Of a stretch of 5,396 bases of DNA, positions 1 through 5,396 are shown piece after piece (position 1 is the stretch's first letter; each line of letters begins with the position of its first letter). The notes under the pieces are model-generated. The model was given only the letters and a program-made list of their open reading frames with translations, ran no database searches and was not told the origin of the DNA. This DNA comes from SAR86 cluster bacterium. GTDB taxonomy: Bacteria > Pseudomonadota > Gammaproteobacteria > Pseudomonadales > Azotimanducaceae. The position numbers were made by a program, and so were the translations under genes. Location of the stretch: NCBI GenBank assembly GCA_013204195.1, contig JABMOJ010000309.1, positions 1 through 5,396 of the forward strand. Reading direction: 5' to 3'.

Positions 1-620
1 GCATTGAACGCGTGAATCTCGCCACCGGCGAGGTCGAGACGTTATATACCCACTGTGCCGGCAACCCCTTGCGCGGCCCCAATGACATCGTCTTCGATCA
101 ACAAGGTGGTTTCTGGTTTACTGATCACGGCAAAAATAGACCACGAGACAAAGATCGCACGGGGGTTTATTACGCGTCCATCGACGGCCAACAGATTAAA
201 GAGGTCATCTTCCCGCTAGAGGCACCTAACGGTATTGGTTTATCGCCCGATGAGGCCACCTTGTATGTGGCGGAAACCCCGACTGGCCGTGTTTGGGCCT
301 TTGATATCAAGGCGCCCGGGGAACTCGGCGGCAGCCGGCGTATGCTCGCCCAATTACCTGACTACCATATGTTTGACTCACTGGCGGTCGACAGTGACGG
401 GAATGTCTGTGTGGCGACCCTGATTACCGGGGGCATCACCGTACACTCAGCTGATGGCGCAACCGCGCGATTTATCGACATGCCAGATATTTTGACCACC
501 AATATCTGCTTCGGTGGCGAAAATCTCCAAACCGCTTATATCACCCTCTCCGCCACTGGCAAGCTGGTTTCCATGCCGTGGCACTGTCCTGGCCTGCCAC
601 TTAATTTCTTGAATCGCTAG
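1..620 (+). CDS. SMP-30/gluconolactonase family protein (5'-truncated by window edge)
   Basis: This is the C-terminal part, about 206 codons, of a six-bladed beta-propeller hydrolase of the SMP-30/gluconolactonase/LRE family. The frame is open through the left edge (residues IERVN...), so the GTG at 12 is an internal valine and the true start lies upstream. Family members are usually near 290-300 residues, so roughly the first third is missing. Visible signatures are RGPNDIVFD followed by GGFWFTDHG, then APNGIGLSPDE, then FDSLAVDSDGN. By family knowledge the Asn at 81-83, the Asn at 228-230 and the Asp at 375-377 match the substrate/metal-site residues of SMP-30. The first metal-binding Glu would be outside the window. 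Such enzymes hydrolyse sugar-acid lactones or related esters with a divalent metal. The gene stops 3 nt before tctC, so an operon with the transporter is inferred. The exact substrate is unknown; lactonase, 'regucalcin-like' or another esterase are all possible. Confidence 0.9.
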   Translation, partial: IERVNLATGEVETLYTHCAGNPLRGPNDIVFDQQGGFWFTDHGKNRPRDKDRTGVYYASIDGQQIKEVIFPLEAPNGIGLSPDEATLYVAETPTGRVWAFDIKAPGELGGSRRMLAQLPDYHMFDSLAVDSDGNVCVATLITGGITVHSADGATARFIDMPDILTTNICFGGENLQTAYITLSATGKLVSMPWHCPGLPLNFLNR

Positions 621-623
621 CAG

Positions 624-1613
624 ATGTCTATGGCGCTGTTGAAAGGTTTTATCGTAACCGCCGGCCTGCTGTTATGCCTGTCGGCGTCTGCCGAGCTCCT
701 GCCGAAGACCCACTTTCTCATCCCCGCAGGGCCTGGCGGCGGTTGGGACGGCACCGCTCGCGGCATTGGTGAGGCGCTGGTGAAATCCGGCCTGGTAAAC
801 GATGTCTCGTTTGAGAATCTTTCGGGCGGCGGCGGCGGTCGCGCCATTGCCAAACTGATCGAGTCTGCCGAGCGTCAGCCTTACACGCTGTTGATGAATT
901 CAACACCCATGGTGGTCAGGTCACTCCAAAAAGTCTTTCCACAATCCTTTCGAGATCTAGTCCCCATCACAGCAGTCATCGCTGACTACAGTGTCTTCGT
1001 GGTCCCTAAGGACTCGAAACTCATGAATTTCCACGACGTCGTGCAAGCCTTCACTGCCGATCCTCGCGCCGTAAAGGTCGCCGGCGGCTCTGTTCGAGGC
1101 AGTACCGACCACTTTATCTTCGCGCGCGCTATTGAGATGGCTGGTGGTGATCCCCGCAAGGTGGTTTATATCGCCTATGACGGCGGCGGCAAGGCGATGG
1201 CTGGCATTCTCTCGCACGAGTCCCAATTGCTCTCTACGGGGCTGAGTGAAGCTATCGATATGGCGCGCGCGGGTGAAGTCCGGGTAATTGCCATCACCGC
1301 ATTACAGCGACTGGCTGATGCCCCGAACTTTCCAACCCTCGCTGAGCAGGGCTACGCACTTGAATTCTCCAACTGGCGAGGGGTCTTCGCGGCTAAGGGC
1401 CTGCCACCGCAACGTTATCTGGATATGATGGAGACCATCGAAGCCGTCGTCGCAACGCCCGCCTTCGAAGAGGTTAGACGCAGGAACAGCTGGACCCTGC
1501 AACTCAAACAGGGAGATGATTTCTATCAATTCCTTGAGCAGCAGGAACTTGAAATCGGCACCCTGATGCGCCAACTGGGATTCTTGCGCCCCTTGCCGTC
1601 ACCGGGACAGTAG
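624..1613 (+). CDS. tctC: TctC-type periplasmic solute-binding protein of a tripartite tricarboxylate transporter (TTT/Bug family)
   Basis: This 329-residue protein is the extracytoplasmic binding receptor of a TTT system; family members are typically about 320 residues. It has a Sec signal peptide: Lys7, a hydrophobic core at about 8-22 and likely cleavage after ASA at 23/24. Cys18 sits in LLLC, not a proper lipobox, so it is probably soluble in the periplasm. The mature part opens with the first ligand-loop motif PAGPGGGWDGTAR (about 34-46). The second lobe has GGSVRGSTDH (about 154-163), an AYDGGGKAMAGIL stretch (about 184-196) and the RVIAITALQRL...PTLAEQGY segment (about 220-244). Loops of this kind hold carboxylates through backbone contacts. 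The GGGWD form resembles tricarboxylate-type TctC more than the amino-acid Bug proteins, but the ligand stays open. The ATG is 3 nt after the previous stop with no clear Shine-Dalgarno sequence; the ATG at 630 is an alternative start. Coupled translation from the SMP-30 gene is likely. Confidence 0.92.
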   Translation: MSMALLKGFIVTAGLLLCLSASAELLPKTHFLIPAGPGGGWDGTARGIGEALVKSGLVNDVSFENLSGGGGGRAIAKLIESAERQPYTLLMNSTPMVVRSLQKVFPQSFRDLVPITAVIADYSVFVVPKDSKLMNFHDVVQAFTADPRAVKVAGGSVRGSTDHFIFARAIEMAGGDPRKVVYIAYDGGGKAMAGILSHESQLLSTGLSEAIDMARAGEVRVIAITALQRLADAPNFPTLAEQGYALEFSNWRGVFAAKGLPPQRYLDMMETIEAVVATPAFEEVRRRNSWTLQLKQGDDFYQFLEQQELEIGTLMRQLGFLRPLPSPGQ

Positions 1614-1614
1614 T

Positions 1615-2100
1615 ATGGCATTGATGACCAGTGCTCGACTTGGCGGCGTCTTGTTTCTGATCCTGTGCATCGCCTACGGGGTTTATGCGGGTGACATTAC
1701 TTTGGATTACTGGTCCGAACAGGAAATGTTCAACGCCCGGTCCATGCCTTACCTTATTGCCATCGCGGGGATCTTCTGCGCTATCTTGCTGATAGTCATT
1801 CCCACACCTAAAACCGACTGGTCAACGGCTCTTAACCTCAACTGGCTACCCGCCGGCCTTTTACTGGTATTAATGAGCGCTTATGGATTTCTCCTAGAGC
1901 CACTGGGCTTTGTCATTGCCACCATCTTGTTTTTGGTGACTGCCTTCTTAGTGCTAGGTGTGCAATCTGTTCGAGCGCCATTGCTGGTAGCCGCGACTAT
2001 TGCCATGGGCTTCTGGTTACTGATGGACAAATTGGGCATTTATCTCGCGCCCGGCGTCCTCCCCGAGCAGTTGTTCCAGTATCTGGGAGTCGCAGGGTAA
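1615..2100 (+). CDS. tctB: TctB-type small membrane subunit of a tripartite tricarboxylate transporter
   Basis: This 161-residue integral membrane protein has the size and topology of TctB, the poorly conserved small subunit of TTT transporters. Hydrophobic segments lie at about 8-25, 44-62, 77-95, 97-116 and 121-138, giving four or five membrane spans, with a more polar loop at about 26-43. Segment 2 begins with FNARSMPYLIA, which resembles the family pattern of an aromatic/Arg/Pro entry into that helix. TctB sequences are weakly conserved, so the call rests on size, topology and the position between tctC and tctA. The chosen ATG is 1 nt after the tctC stop, with a weak GGGA at 1604-1607 as possible ribosome binding site. 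An in-frame ATG at 1624 would shorten the protein by only three residues. TctB's mechanistic role is unclear; it is needed with TctA for transport in studied systems. Confidence 0.9.
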   Translation: MALMTSARLGGVLFLILCIAYGVYAGDITLDYWSEQEMFNARSMPYLIAIAGIFCAILLIVIPTPKTDWSTALNLNWLPAGLLLVLMSAYGFLLEPLGFVIATILFLVTAFLVLGVQSVRAPLLVAATIAMGFWLLMDKLGIYLAPGVLPEQLFQYLGVAG

Positions 2101-2102
2101 TG
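2085..2102 (+). promoter_or_regulatory. Ribosome binding site and TAATG stop-start overlap for tctA
   Basis: GGGAG at 2085-2089 lies 10 nt before the tctA ATG, inside the last codons of tctB. The ATG shares its A with the tctB TAA stop. This is the clearest Shine-Dalgarno sequence in the operon and supports both the start choice and termination-reinitiation coupling, which would keep TctA and TctB synthesis linked. Confidence 0.6.
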
Positions 2103-3596
2103 CTCGACGGAATGTTGATCGGCTTGCAAACTGTCCTGACGTTCCACAACCTGATGCTGGTGTTCGCCGGCTGTGCTACCGGTACCCTCATTGGCATGTT
2201 GCCGGGTCTCGGGCCAATTACCGCCATCGCCCTGATGATCCCCATTACCTATGGCTTTGATCCGAGCAGTGGCATGATTCTGCTCGCCGGCGTTTACTAC
2301 GGTGCTATCTTTGGTGGCAGCACCTCGTCGATTCTGATCAATGCCCCAGGTGTGGCAGGCACCGTTGCCTCAGCCTTCGATGGCTATCCCATCGCCCGCA
2401 AGGGCCAACCCGGCAAGGCACTGGCCATAGCGGCTTATTCTTCCTTCGCCGGCGGGACTCTTGCCGCGATACTTCTGGCTGCTACAGCGCCTTTTCTGGC
2501 AGACCTCTCCCTGGGCTTTCAATCGGCAGACTACTTTGCCTTGATGCTCTTGGGCCTGACGTTGGTTTCCGCTTTTTCAAGTCAGGGAGAGTATCTGAAG
2601 GCGTTAATGATGACCTGTTTTGGACTGATGCTGTCCACGGTCGGTACCGACCTCTCGGCGGGTGTCCAACGTTTTACGTTCGGTCGAATGGATCTGATCG
2701 ACGGCATTTCATTCCTCATGCTGGCAATGGCCACCTTCGCCCTGTCCGAGGCCGTGATGATGGTCCTCAAACCGAGTAGCAACAGCGAGCCAGCCATGCG
2801 CCTCGACAAGACCAGCCTGCATCTCTCGTTACCCGAATTCACCTCGATTATCCCCAGCATTTCGAGGTCCTCCGTCCTCGGTTTTTTTGTAGGCGTTTTA
2901 CCGGGTGCCGGTGCGACGATCGCGTCGTTCCTGGCCTATGGTGTTGAACGTAACCTCGCAAACGACGAAGATCGCAAGCAATTCGGCCAGGGTTCACTGA
3001 AAGGCCTCGCGGCACCTGAAGCCGCCAACAATGCCGCCTGCACGGGTTCATTCGTGCCACTGTTGACTCTGGGCATTCCCGGCTCTGGGACCACCGCTAT
3101 TTTACTCGGCGCTTTGCTTGCCTATGGCATCCAACCAGGACCGCGGTTGTTCATCGACGAACCTGAAATATTCTGGTCAGTGATCGTCTCCATGTATTTT
3201 GGCAACCTGATGCTGTTGGTCCTGAATCTGCCCTTGATTCCCTATATCGCACGTCTACTGCTGGTACCAAGGCAATATCTCATTCCGATCATCATGTTTT
3301 TCTCGCTGATGGGGGTTTATCTCGTCTCCTTTAATGTCTTCGACATTCAAATGATGGTACTGATCGCCATCTGCGCAGTATTATTGCGACTCTTAGACTT
3401 CCCTATGGCACCTTTACTCCTCGGTTTTATACTCGGCGGTATGCTTGAAGATAACCTACGCCGAGCACTAGCCGTAGCCAATGGACAATTCAACTTTCTT
3501 TGGGAACGTCCGACCACCGTGGTATTGATGAGCCTGGTGGTGATCGCCATTTTGATCCCTTTGACTCGTGCGCTGTGGCCGAAACCAAAGCGCTAA
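2100..3596 (+). CDS. tctA: TctA-type large membrane subunit of a tripartite tricarboxylate transporter
   Basis: This 498-residue polytopic inner-membrane protein has about ten to twelve spans and is the typical length of TctA, the translocation subunit that uses an ion gradient to import the solute delivered by TctC. It shows the family's two-fold internal repeat. Half one has GMLPGLGPITAIALMIP (about 32-48) and a GGSTSSILINAPG segment (about 72-84). Half two has GVLPGAGATIASF (about 265-277) and GIPGSGTTAILLGAL (about 325-339). Between the latter two lies the strongly conserved LKGLAAPEAANNAA stretch (about 300-313). A short hydrophilic linker at about 224-243 separates the halves. The ATG overlaps the tctB stop (TAATG), and GGGAG at 2085-2089 is a usable ribosome binding site 10 nt upstream, so coupled translation is expected. 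The reading frame is intact with no missing motif. It ends the transport operon; the next gene is 179 nt away. Confidence 0.96.
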   Translation: MLDGMLIGLQTVLTFHNLMLVFAGCATGTLIGMLPGLGPITAIALMIPITYGFDPSSGMILLAGVYYGAIFGGSTSSILINAPGVAGTVASAFDGYPIARKGQPGKALAIAAYSSFAGGTLAAILLAATAPFLADLSLGFQSADYFALMLLGLTLVSAFSSQGEYLKALMMTCFGLMLSTVGTDLSAGVQRFTFGRMDLIDGISFLMLAMATFALSEAVMMVLKPSSNSEPAMRLDKTSLHLSLPEFTSIIPSISRSSVLGFFVGVLPGAGATIASFLAYGVERNLANDEDRKQFGQGSLKGLAAPEAANNAACTGSFVPLLTLGIPGSGTTAILLGALLAYGIQPGPRLFIDEPEIFWSVIVSMYFGNLMLLVLNLPLIPYIARLLLVPRQYLIPIIMFFSLMGVYLVSFNVFDIQMMVLIAICAVLLRLLDFPMAPLLLGFILGGMLEDNLRRALAVANGQFNFLWERPTTVVLMSLVVIAILIPLTRALWPKPKR

Positions 3597-3775
3597 TCCC
3601 TGTCAGACACTTGTTCTGAACTGCAGCACACAGTATCGTAACGCTGTATCAGCCACCGCTAAACGGAGTTCCCGTCGCCGCAGTCTAGAATCCAACAATC
3701 AGTTTCCTGCCACTTATATGCGGCGACACTCAGCGCGGTGATTAAAGCGACTCTGTTGATCGAGCAGCCATTTTT
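3597..3775. other. Intergenic gap between tctA and rsgA, no strong signals
   Basis: This 179-bp non-coding stretch should hold the end of the tct transcript and a promoter for rsgA, but neither is clear. No GC-rich hairpin followed by a T-run is visible after tctA. Possible -10 boxes are TAGAAT at 3686-3691, which lacks a -35-like sequence at proper spacing, and TATATG at 3715-3720, with a poor CCAACA 17 nt upstream. The main structure is a perfect 9-bp inverted repeat, listed separately. The last bases before rsgA are T-rich and contain no Shine-Dalgarno sequence. Confidence 0.5.
3674..3727. repeat. Perfect 9-bp inverted repeat with 36-nt spacer upstream of rsgA
   Basis: GTCGCCGCA at 3674-3682 is the exact reverse complement of TGCGGCGAC at 3719-3727. 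The 36-nt spacer is AT-richer than the arms and contains TAGAAT and TTATAT elements. Pairing does not extend at either end. In RNA this could form a 9-bp GC-rich stem ending about 48 nt before the rsgA start. In DNA it could be two half-sites for a regulator. No T-run follows, so it is not a standard terminator. The repeat is directly visible; any role is inferred. Confidence 0.55.
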
Positions 3776-4837
3776 ATGAGTGACGATTCAATCATCCAGG
3801 ATCATCTCGAACGTCTCGGTTGGGATAAATTCTTCAGCGCGCAAGCCGCTGACCATCCAGATCTAATACCGGCTCGCGTTAGCCGGCCTGACCTCAATCG
3901 ATATCATCTACTGTCAGCCACAGGACCCCTGGTTGGCCTCCTCCCGGGTCGTGCACGAAGTGCAGGCCAGTCCAAGGCTGACCTGCCCACGGTAGGCGAC
4001 TGGGTCCTGGTTAGCCCGATCGAAGAGGACCAAGGAGATATCGATGCGGTTCCAACCGTAATGATCGAGGTGACCCTCAATCGCAAGAGTAAGTTCTCAC
4101 GAAAAGAGGCCGGGGAACGCTATGACGAACAGGTTGTCGCTGCGAATATTGATACCGTCTTCCTCGTGACAGGTCTGGACGATAATTTCAATGTGAAACG
4201 CATTGAGCGCTACCTCCTGTTGGCGTGGACCAGCGGTGCCAGTCCAGTCATTATTCTAAGTAAAGTCGACCTGTGCGAGAACCTCGCACCCAAACTGGAT
4301 AAGGTCGAAAACATCGCTATGAAGACTCCTATTCACGTAGTTAGTGCGACTAATGGCCAAGGTATGGAGACCCTGCGCGACTACGTGACGCGCGGGAAAA
4401 CCGTGGCCTTACTGGGATCTTCCGGCGTCGGTAAATCAACAATCACTAATTACCTACTGGGACATGATCGTTTTGACACCGGCGCGGTACGCGAAGGTGA
4501 TAGTCGTGGCCGGCATACCACGACATTTCGAGAGTTGTGTCAGCTTGAGAGTGGCGGGATGCTCATCGATACCCCTGGCATGCGCGAGATTCAAATCTGG
4601 GCAGACCAGGAAACACTCATGGCAAGCTTCAGTGATATCGCTGATCTGGCACTGACTTGTAAATTTAATGACTGCCAGCACCATACGGAACCCCACTGCG
4701 CAGTCAGCACAGCCATTAATGCCGGCGACTTACCCCAAGCGCGACTGGATACCTACCGAAAATTCAAAGCAGAACTCGCTATTCTCACCGCTCGCAATAA
4801 CCATCAGACCAAAGGTAAGCGACCGGCAAAAAAATAG
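3776..4837 (+). CDS. rsgA: Ribosome small subunit-dependent GTPase A (RsgA/YjeQ), circularly permuted
   Basis: This 353-residue cytoplasmic GTPase, by family knowledge, acts late in 30S subunit maturation. Order of parts: N-terminal OB-fold region (about 30-105, including PTVGDWVLV and KSKFSRK); GTPase domain in permuted order with G4 SKVD (162-165), G5 SAT (190-192), P-loop GSSGVGKS (214-221), switch I RGRHTTT (244-250) and G3 DTPG (265-268); then a zinc knuckle with Cys295, Cys300, His302 and Cys308; then a basic C-terminal tail. The His in RGRHTTT matches the residue proposed to help GTP hydrolysis in this family. The N-terminus starts almost directly at LGWDKFF and lacks the basic extension of E. 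coli RsgA, so it fits the other gammaproteobacterial subgroup, which can occur as a second copy. SKVD departs from the usual NKxD/TKxD. The ATG is forced: an in-frame TAA lies at 3743-3745, with no other ATG, GTG or TTG before the LGW motif. No Shine-Dalgarno sequence precedes it. Confidence 0.94.
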   Translation: MSDDSIIQDHLERLGWDKFFSAQAADHPDLIPARVSRPDLNRYHLLSATGPLVGLLPGRARSAGQSKADLPTVGDWVLVSPIEEDQGDIDAVPTVMIEVTLNRKSKFSRKEAGERYDEQVVAANIDTVFLVTGLDDNFNVKRIERYLLLAWTSGASPVIILSKVDLCENLAPKLDKVENIAMKTPIHVVSATNGQGMETLRDYVTRGKTVALLGSSGVGKSTITNYLLGHDRFDTGAVREGDSRGRHTTTFRELCQLESGGMLIDTPGMREIQIWADQETLMASFSDIADLALTCKFNDCQHHTEPHCAVSTAINAGDLPQARLDTYRKFKAELAILTARNNHQTKGKRPAKK

Positions 4838-4897
4838 CCGCCTGCTACGTTATTCATCAATTCAGTCATATCAGCCAGCAAGACATCAATAACGGGC

Positions 4898-4923
4898 AAA
4901 AAAAAGAGGCAAAAAAAAGAGGC
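4898..4923. repeat. Tandem 13-bp direct repeat in the terminator arm
   Basis: Eight A followed by GAGGC occurs twice back to back, at 4898-4910 and 4911-4923. The second copy is the left arm of the terminator hairpin. The first copy could pair with the same right arm (4928-4940), giving an alternative hairpin with a 17-nt loop. On the minus strand the arrangement gives two successive GCCTC-T8 elements. Replication slippage is a plausible origin. Confidence 0.8.
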
Positions 4924-4940
4924 AAATGCCTCTTTTTTTT
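4911..4940. terminator. Bidirectional Rho-independent terminator between rsgA and the TPR gene
   Basis: A perfect 14-bp inverted repeat is present: eight A then GAGGCA (4911-4924) pairs with TGCCTC then eight T (4927-4940), around a 2-nt AA centre. The working hairpin is probably GAGGC/GCCTC with a 4-6 nt loop. It is flanked by A8 on one side and T8 on the other, so both strands read as a GC stem followed by a U-tract. The position between two convergent stops (rsgA + strand, TPR gene - strand) fits a shared terminator. The stem is short, but the U-tracts are long and uninterrupted. Confidence 0.9.
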
Positions 4941-4964
4941 GTTTTGCCGCTAAAAGCCTGTCTG

Positions 4965-5396
4965 TCAGGCCTCTAACATTTTCCGCAGTTCTTCCTGACG
5001 ATACTTCTCACCAGCTATATACTTCAGATACCGCTTAGCGCTCTTCTCCATATCCTTATCTTTAGCCGCCTCTCGAAAAGACTTTGACGCTGCGTCCCAA
5101 CGTTCCAACTGCATCTGGGAAATCCCTAACCAGAAGTAGGCGTTGGTTTTATTTTTAACGTCATTATCCAATGCTTGCTCATAGGCGACTATCGCTTCTT
5201 TATGCCGATCTTCGTTAGCCAATGCCTGTGCCAAGCGATAGTAGTTGTCGCCCTCTTTCGACAGTCTCGCCGCTTCGCCCCAGGCATCAATCGCCTTACC
5301 CATATCTTGAGACATCGTGTAAGAGGTGCCCAGGAGCTTCATGTTCTTTTCGTCTTTCTTTACCAGCTTCGCTTTGATGCCTTTCTCAAGCACCAC
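4965..5396 (-). CDS. TPR-repeat protein, probably of the ExbB/TonB-associated type (5'-truncated by window edge)
   Basis: The C-terminal 143 residues of a tetratricopeptide-repeat protein are present. The frame is open at the right edge, and the GTG there is not a supported start. Numbering from the edge, about three TPR-like units are visible: 16-47 (KLLGTSY...AIDAWGEAARL), 49-81 (YYRLAQAL...EAIVAYEQAL) and 84-117 (AYFWLGISQ...ASKSFREAAKD). A charged C-terminal helix follows, SAKRYLKYIAGEKYRQEEL, with no membrane segment. The opening VLEKGIKAKLVKKDEKN and the closing SAKRYLKYI...EKYR resemble, from memory, TPR proteins downstream of exbB-exbD-tonB in marine Gammaproteobacteria, where they are annotated as TonB-system components. 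That assignment is inference, since no exb/tonB gene is in view. TPRs act as protein-binding scaffolds. The gene ends against the shared terminator, so it is the last gene of its transcript. Confidence 0.82.
   Translation of the reverse strand: MVLEKGIKAKLVKKDEKNMKLLGTSYTMSQDMGKAIDAWGEAARLSKEGDNYYRLAQALANEDRHKEAIVAYEQALDNDVKNKTNAYFWLGISQMQLERWDAASKSFREAAKDKDMEKSAKRYLKYIAGEKYRQEELRKMLEA

Larger units (their letters stand above)
4838..4964. other. Spacer between convergent rsgA and TPR gene
   Basis: This 127-bp convergent intergenic region separates the rsgA stop from the stop of the minus-strand TPR gene. The first ~55 bp show no recognisable signal. The remainder is dominated by the bidirectional terminator and its duplicated A-rich arm, described separately. 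Confidence 0.6.

Noticed and set aside
617..853. Minus-strand open frame rich in proline, antisense to the start of tctC
   Set aside because: Low-complexity Pro/Arg composition typical of a shadow of GC-rich Gly codons. The + strand encodes a well-recognised signal peptide and ligand loop here.
1140..1147. GCTGGTGG, identical to the E. coli Chi octamer
   Set aside because: A single occurrence inside tctC, explained by Gly/Ala codons; one 8-mer is expected by chance and the host's Chi is unknown.
957..1574. Two minus-strand open frames (957-1226 and 1302-1574) opposite tctC
   Set aside because: No recognisable domain and no ribosome binding site, and both are fully inside a conserved coding gene on the other strand.
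2582..3060. Minus-strand open frames opposite tctA
   Set aside because: Arg/Ser-rich shadows of hydrophobic codons; the + strand frame carries all TctA motifs without interruption.
3620..3655. Possible hairpin after tctA around ACAG...CTGT
   Set aside because: Only four or five pairs with internal mismatches, and no following T-run, so it does not support a Rho-independent terminator.
3686..3720. Candidate rsgA promoters with -10 TAGAAT or TATATG
   Set aside because: Neither has a credible -35 box at 16-18 nt spacing; kept only as a remark in the intergenic entry.
4828..4834. Run of seven A just before the rsgA stop, as a possible slippage or frameshift site
   Set aside because: It encodes the normal Lys-rich C-terminal tail, and no conserved extended frame follows.
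4668..4892. A + strand 74-codon frame overlapping the 3' end of rsgA and running into the spacer
   Set aside because: Out of frame with rsgA, with no family resemblance or start signal. The overlapped rsgA frame encodes the zinc knuckle and ends normally.

Overview
The window looks like chromosomal DNA of a Gammaproteobacterium, probably a marine or other aquatic heterotroph. I infer this from three things: the gamma-type RsgA variant, a TPR protein resembling those that accompany ExbB/ExbD/TonB systems, and moderate GC with tightly packed genes. No rRNA, tRNA, CRISPR array, insertion sequence or phage gene is visible, and the genus cannot be fixed from this sequence alone.

Region 1 (1-3596, + strand) is a compact catabolic/transport operon. 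It starts with the 3' part of an SMP-30/gluconolactonase-family gene. Three genes of a tripartite tricarboxylate transporter (TTT) follow in the order tctC (periplasmic binding protein), tctB (small membrane subunit) and tctA (large membrane subunit). The junctions are 3 nt, 1 nt and a 1-nt TAATG overlap, which argues for one transcript and translational coupling. The likely logic is that TctC binds an organic acid in the periplasm, TctA/TctB import it using an ion gradient, and the SMP-30 enzyme hydrolyses a lactone or related ester in the same pathway. The substrate cannot be read from the sequence.

Region 2 (3597-3775) is a 179-bp non-coding gap. It holds a perfect 9-bp inverted repeat with a 36-nt spacer and no strong promoter, terminator or ribosome binding site.

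Region 3 (3776-4837, + strand) is a complete rsgA, a circularly permuted GTPase of small-subunit ribosome assembly. It belongs to the subgroup lacking the E. coli-type basic N-terminal extension and has SKVD where G4 is usually NKxD. It is probably functionally unrelated to the transport operon.

Region 4 (4838-5396) has a short spacer with a strong bidirectional terminator. One terminator arm, including its A-tract, is tandemly duplicated. Converging from the right is the C-terminal part of a TPR protein on the minus strand, cut by the window edge.

I see no convincing undescribed system. The points worth a second look are the SMP-30/TTT linkage, the duplicated terminator arm, the inverted repeat upstream of rsgA and the RsgA sequence variation.
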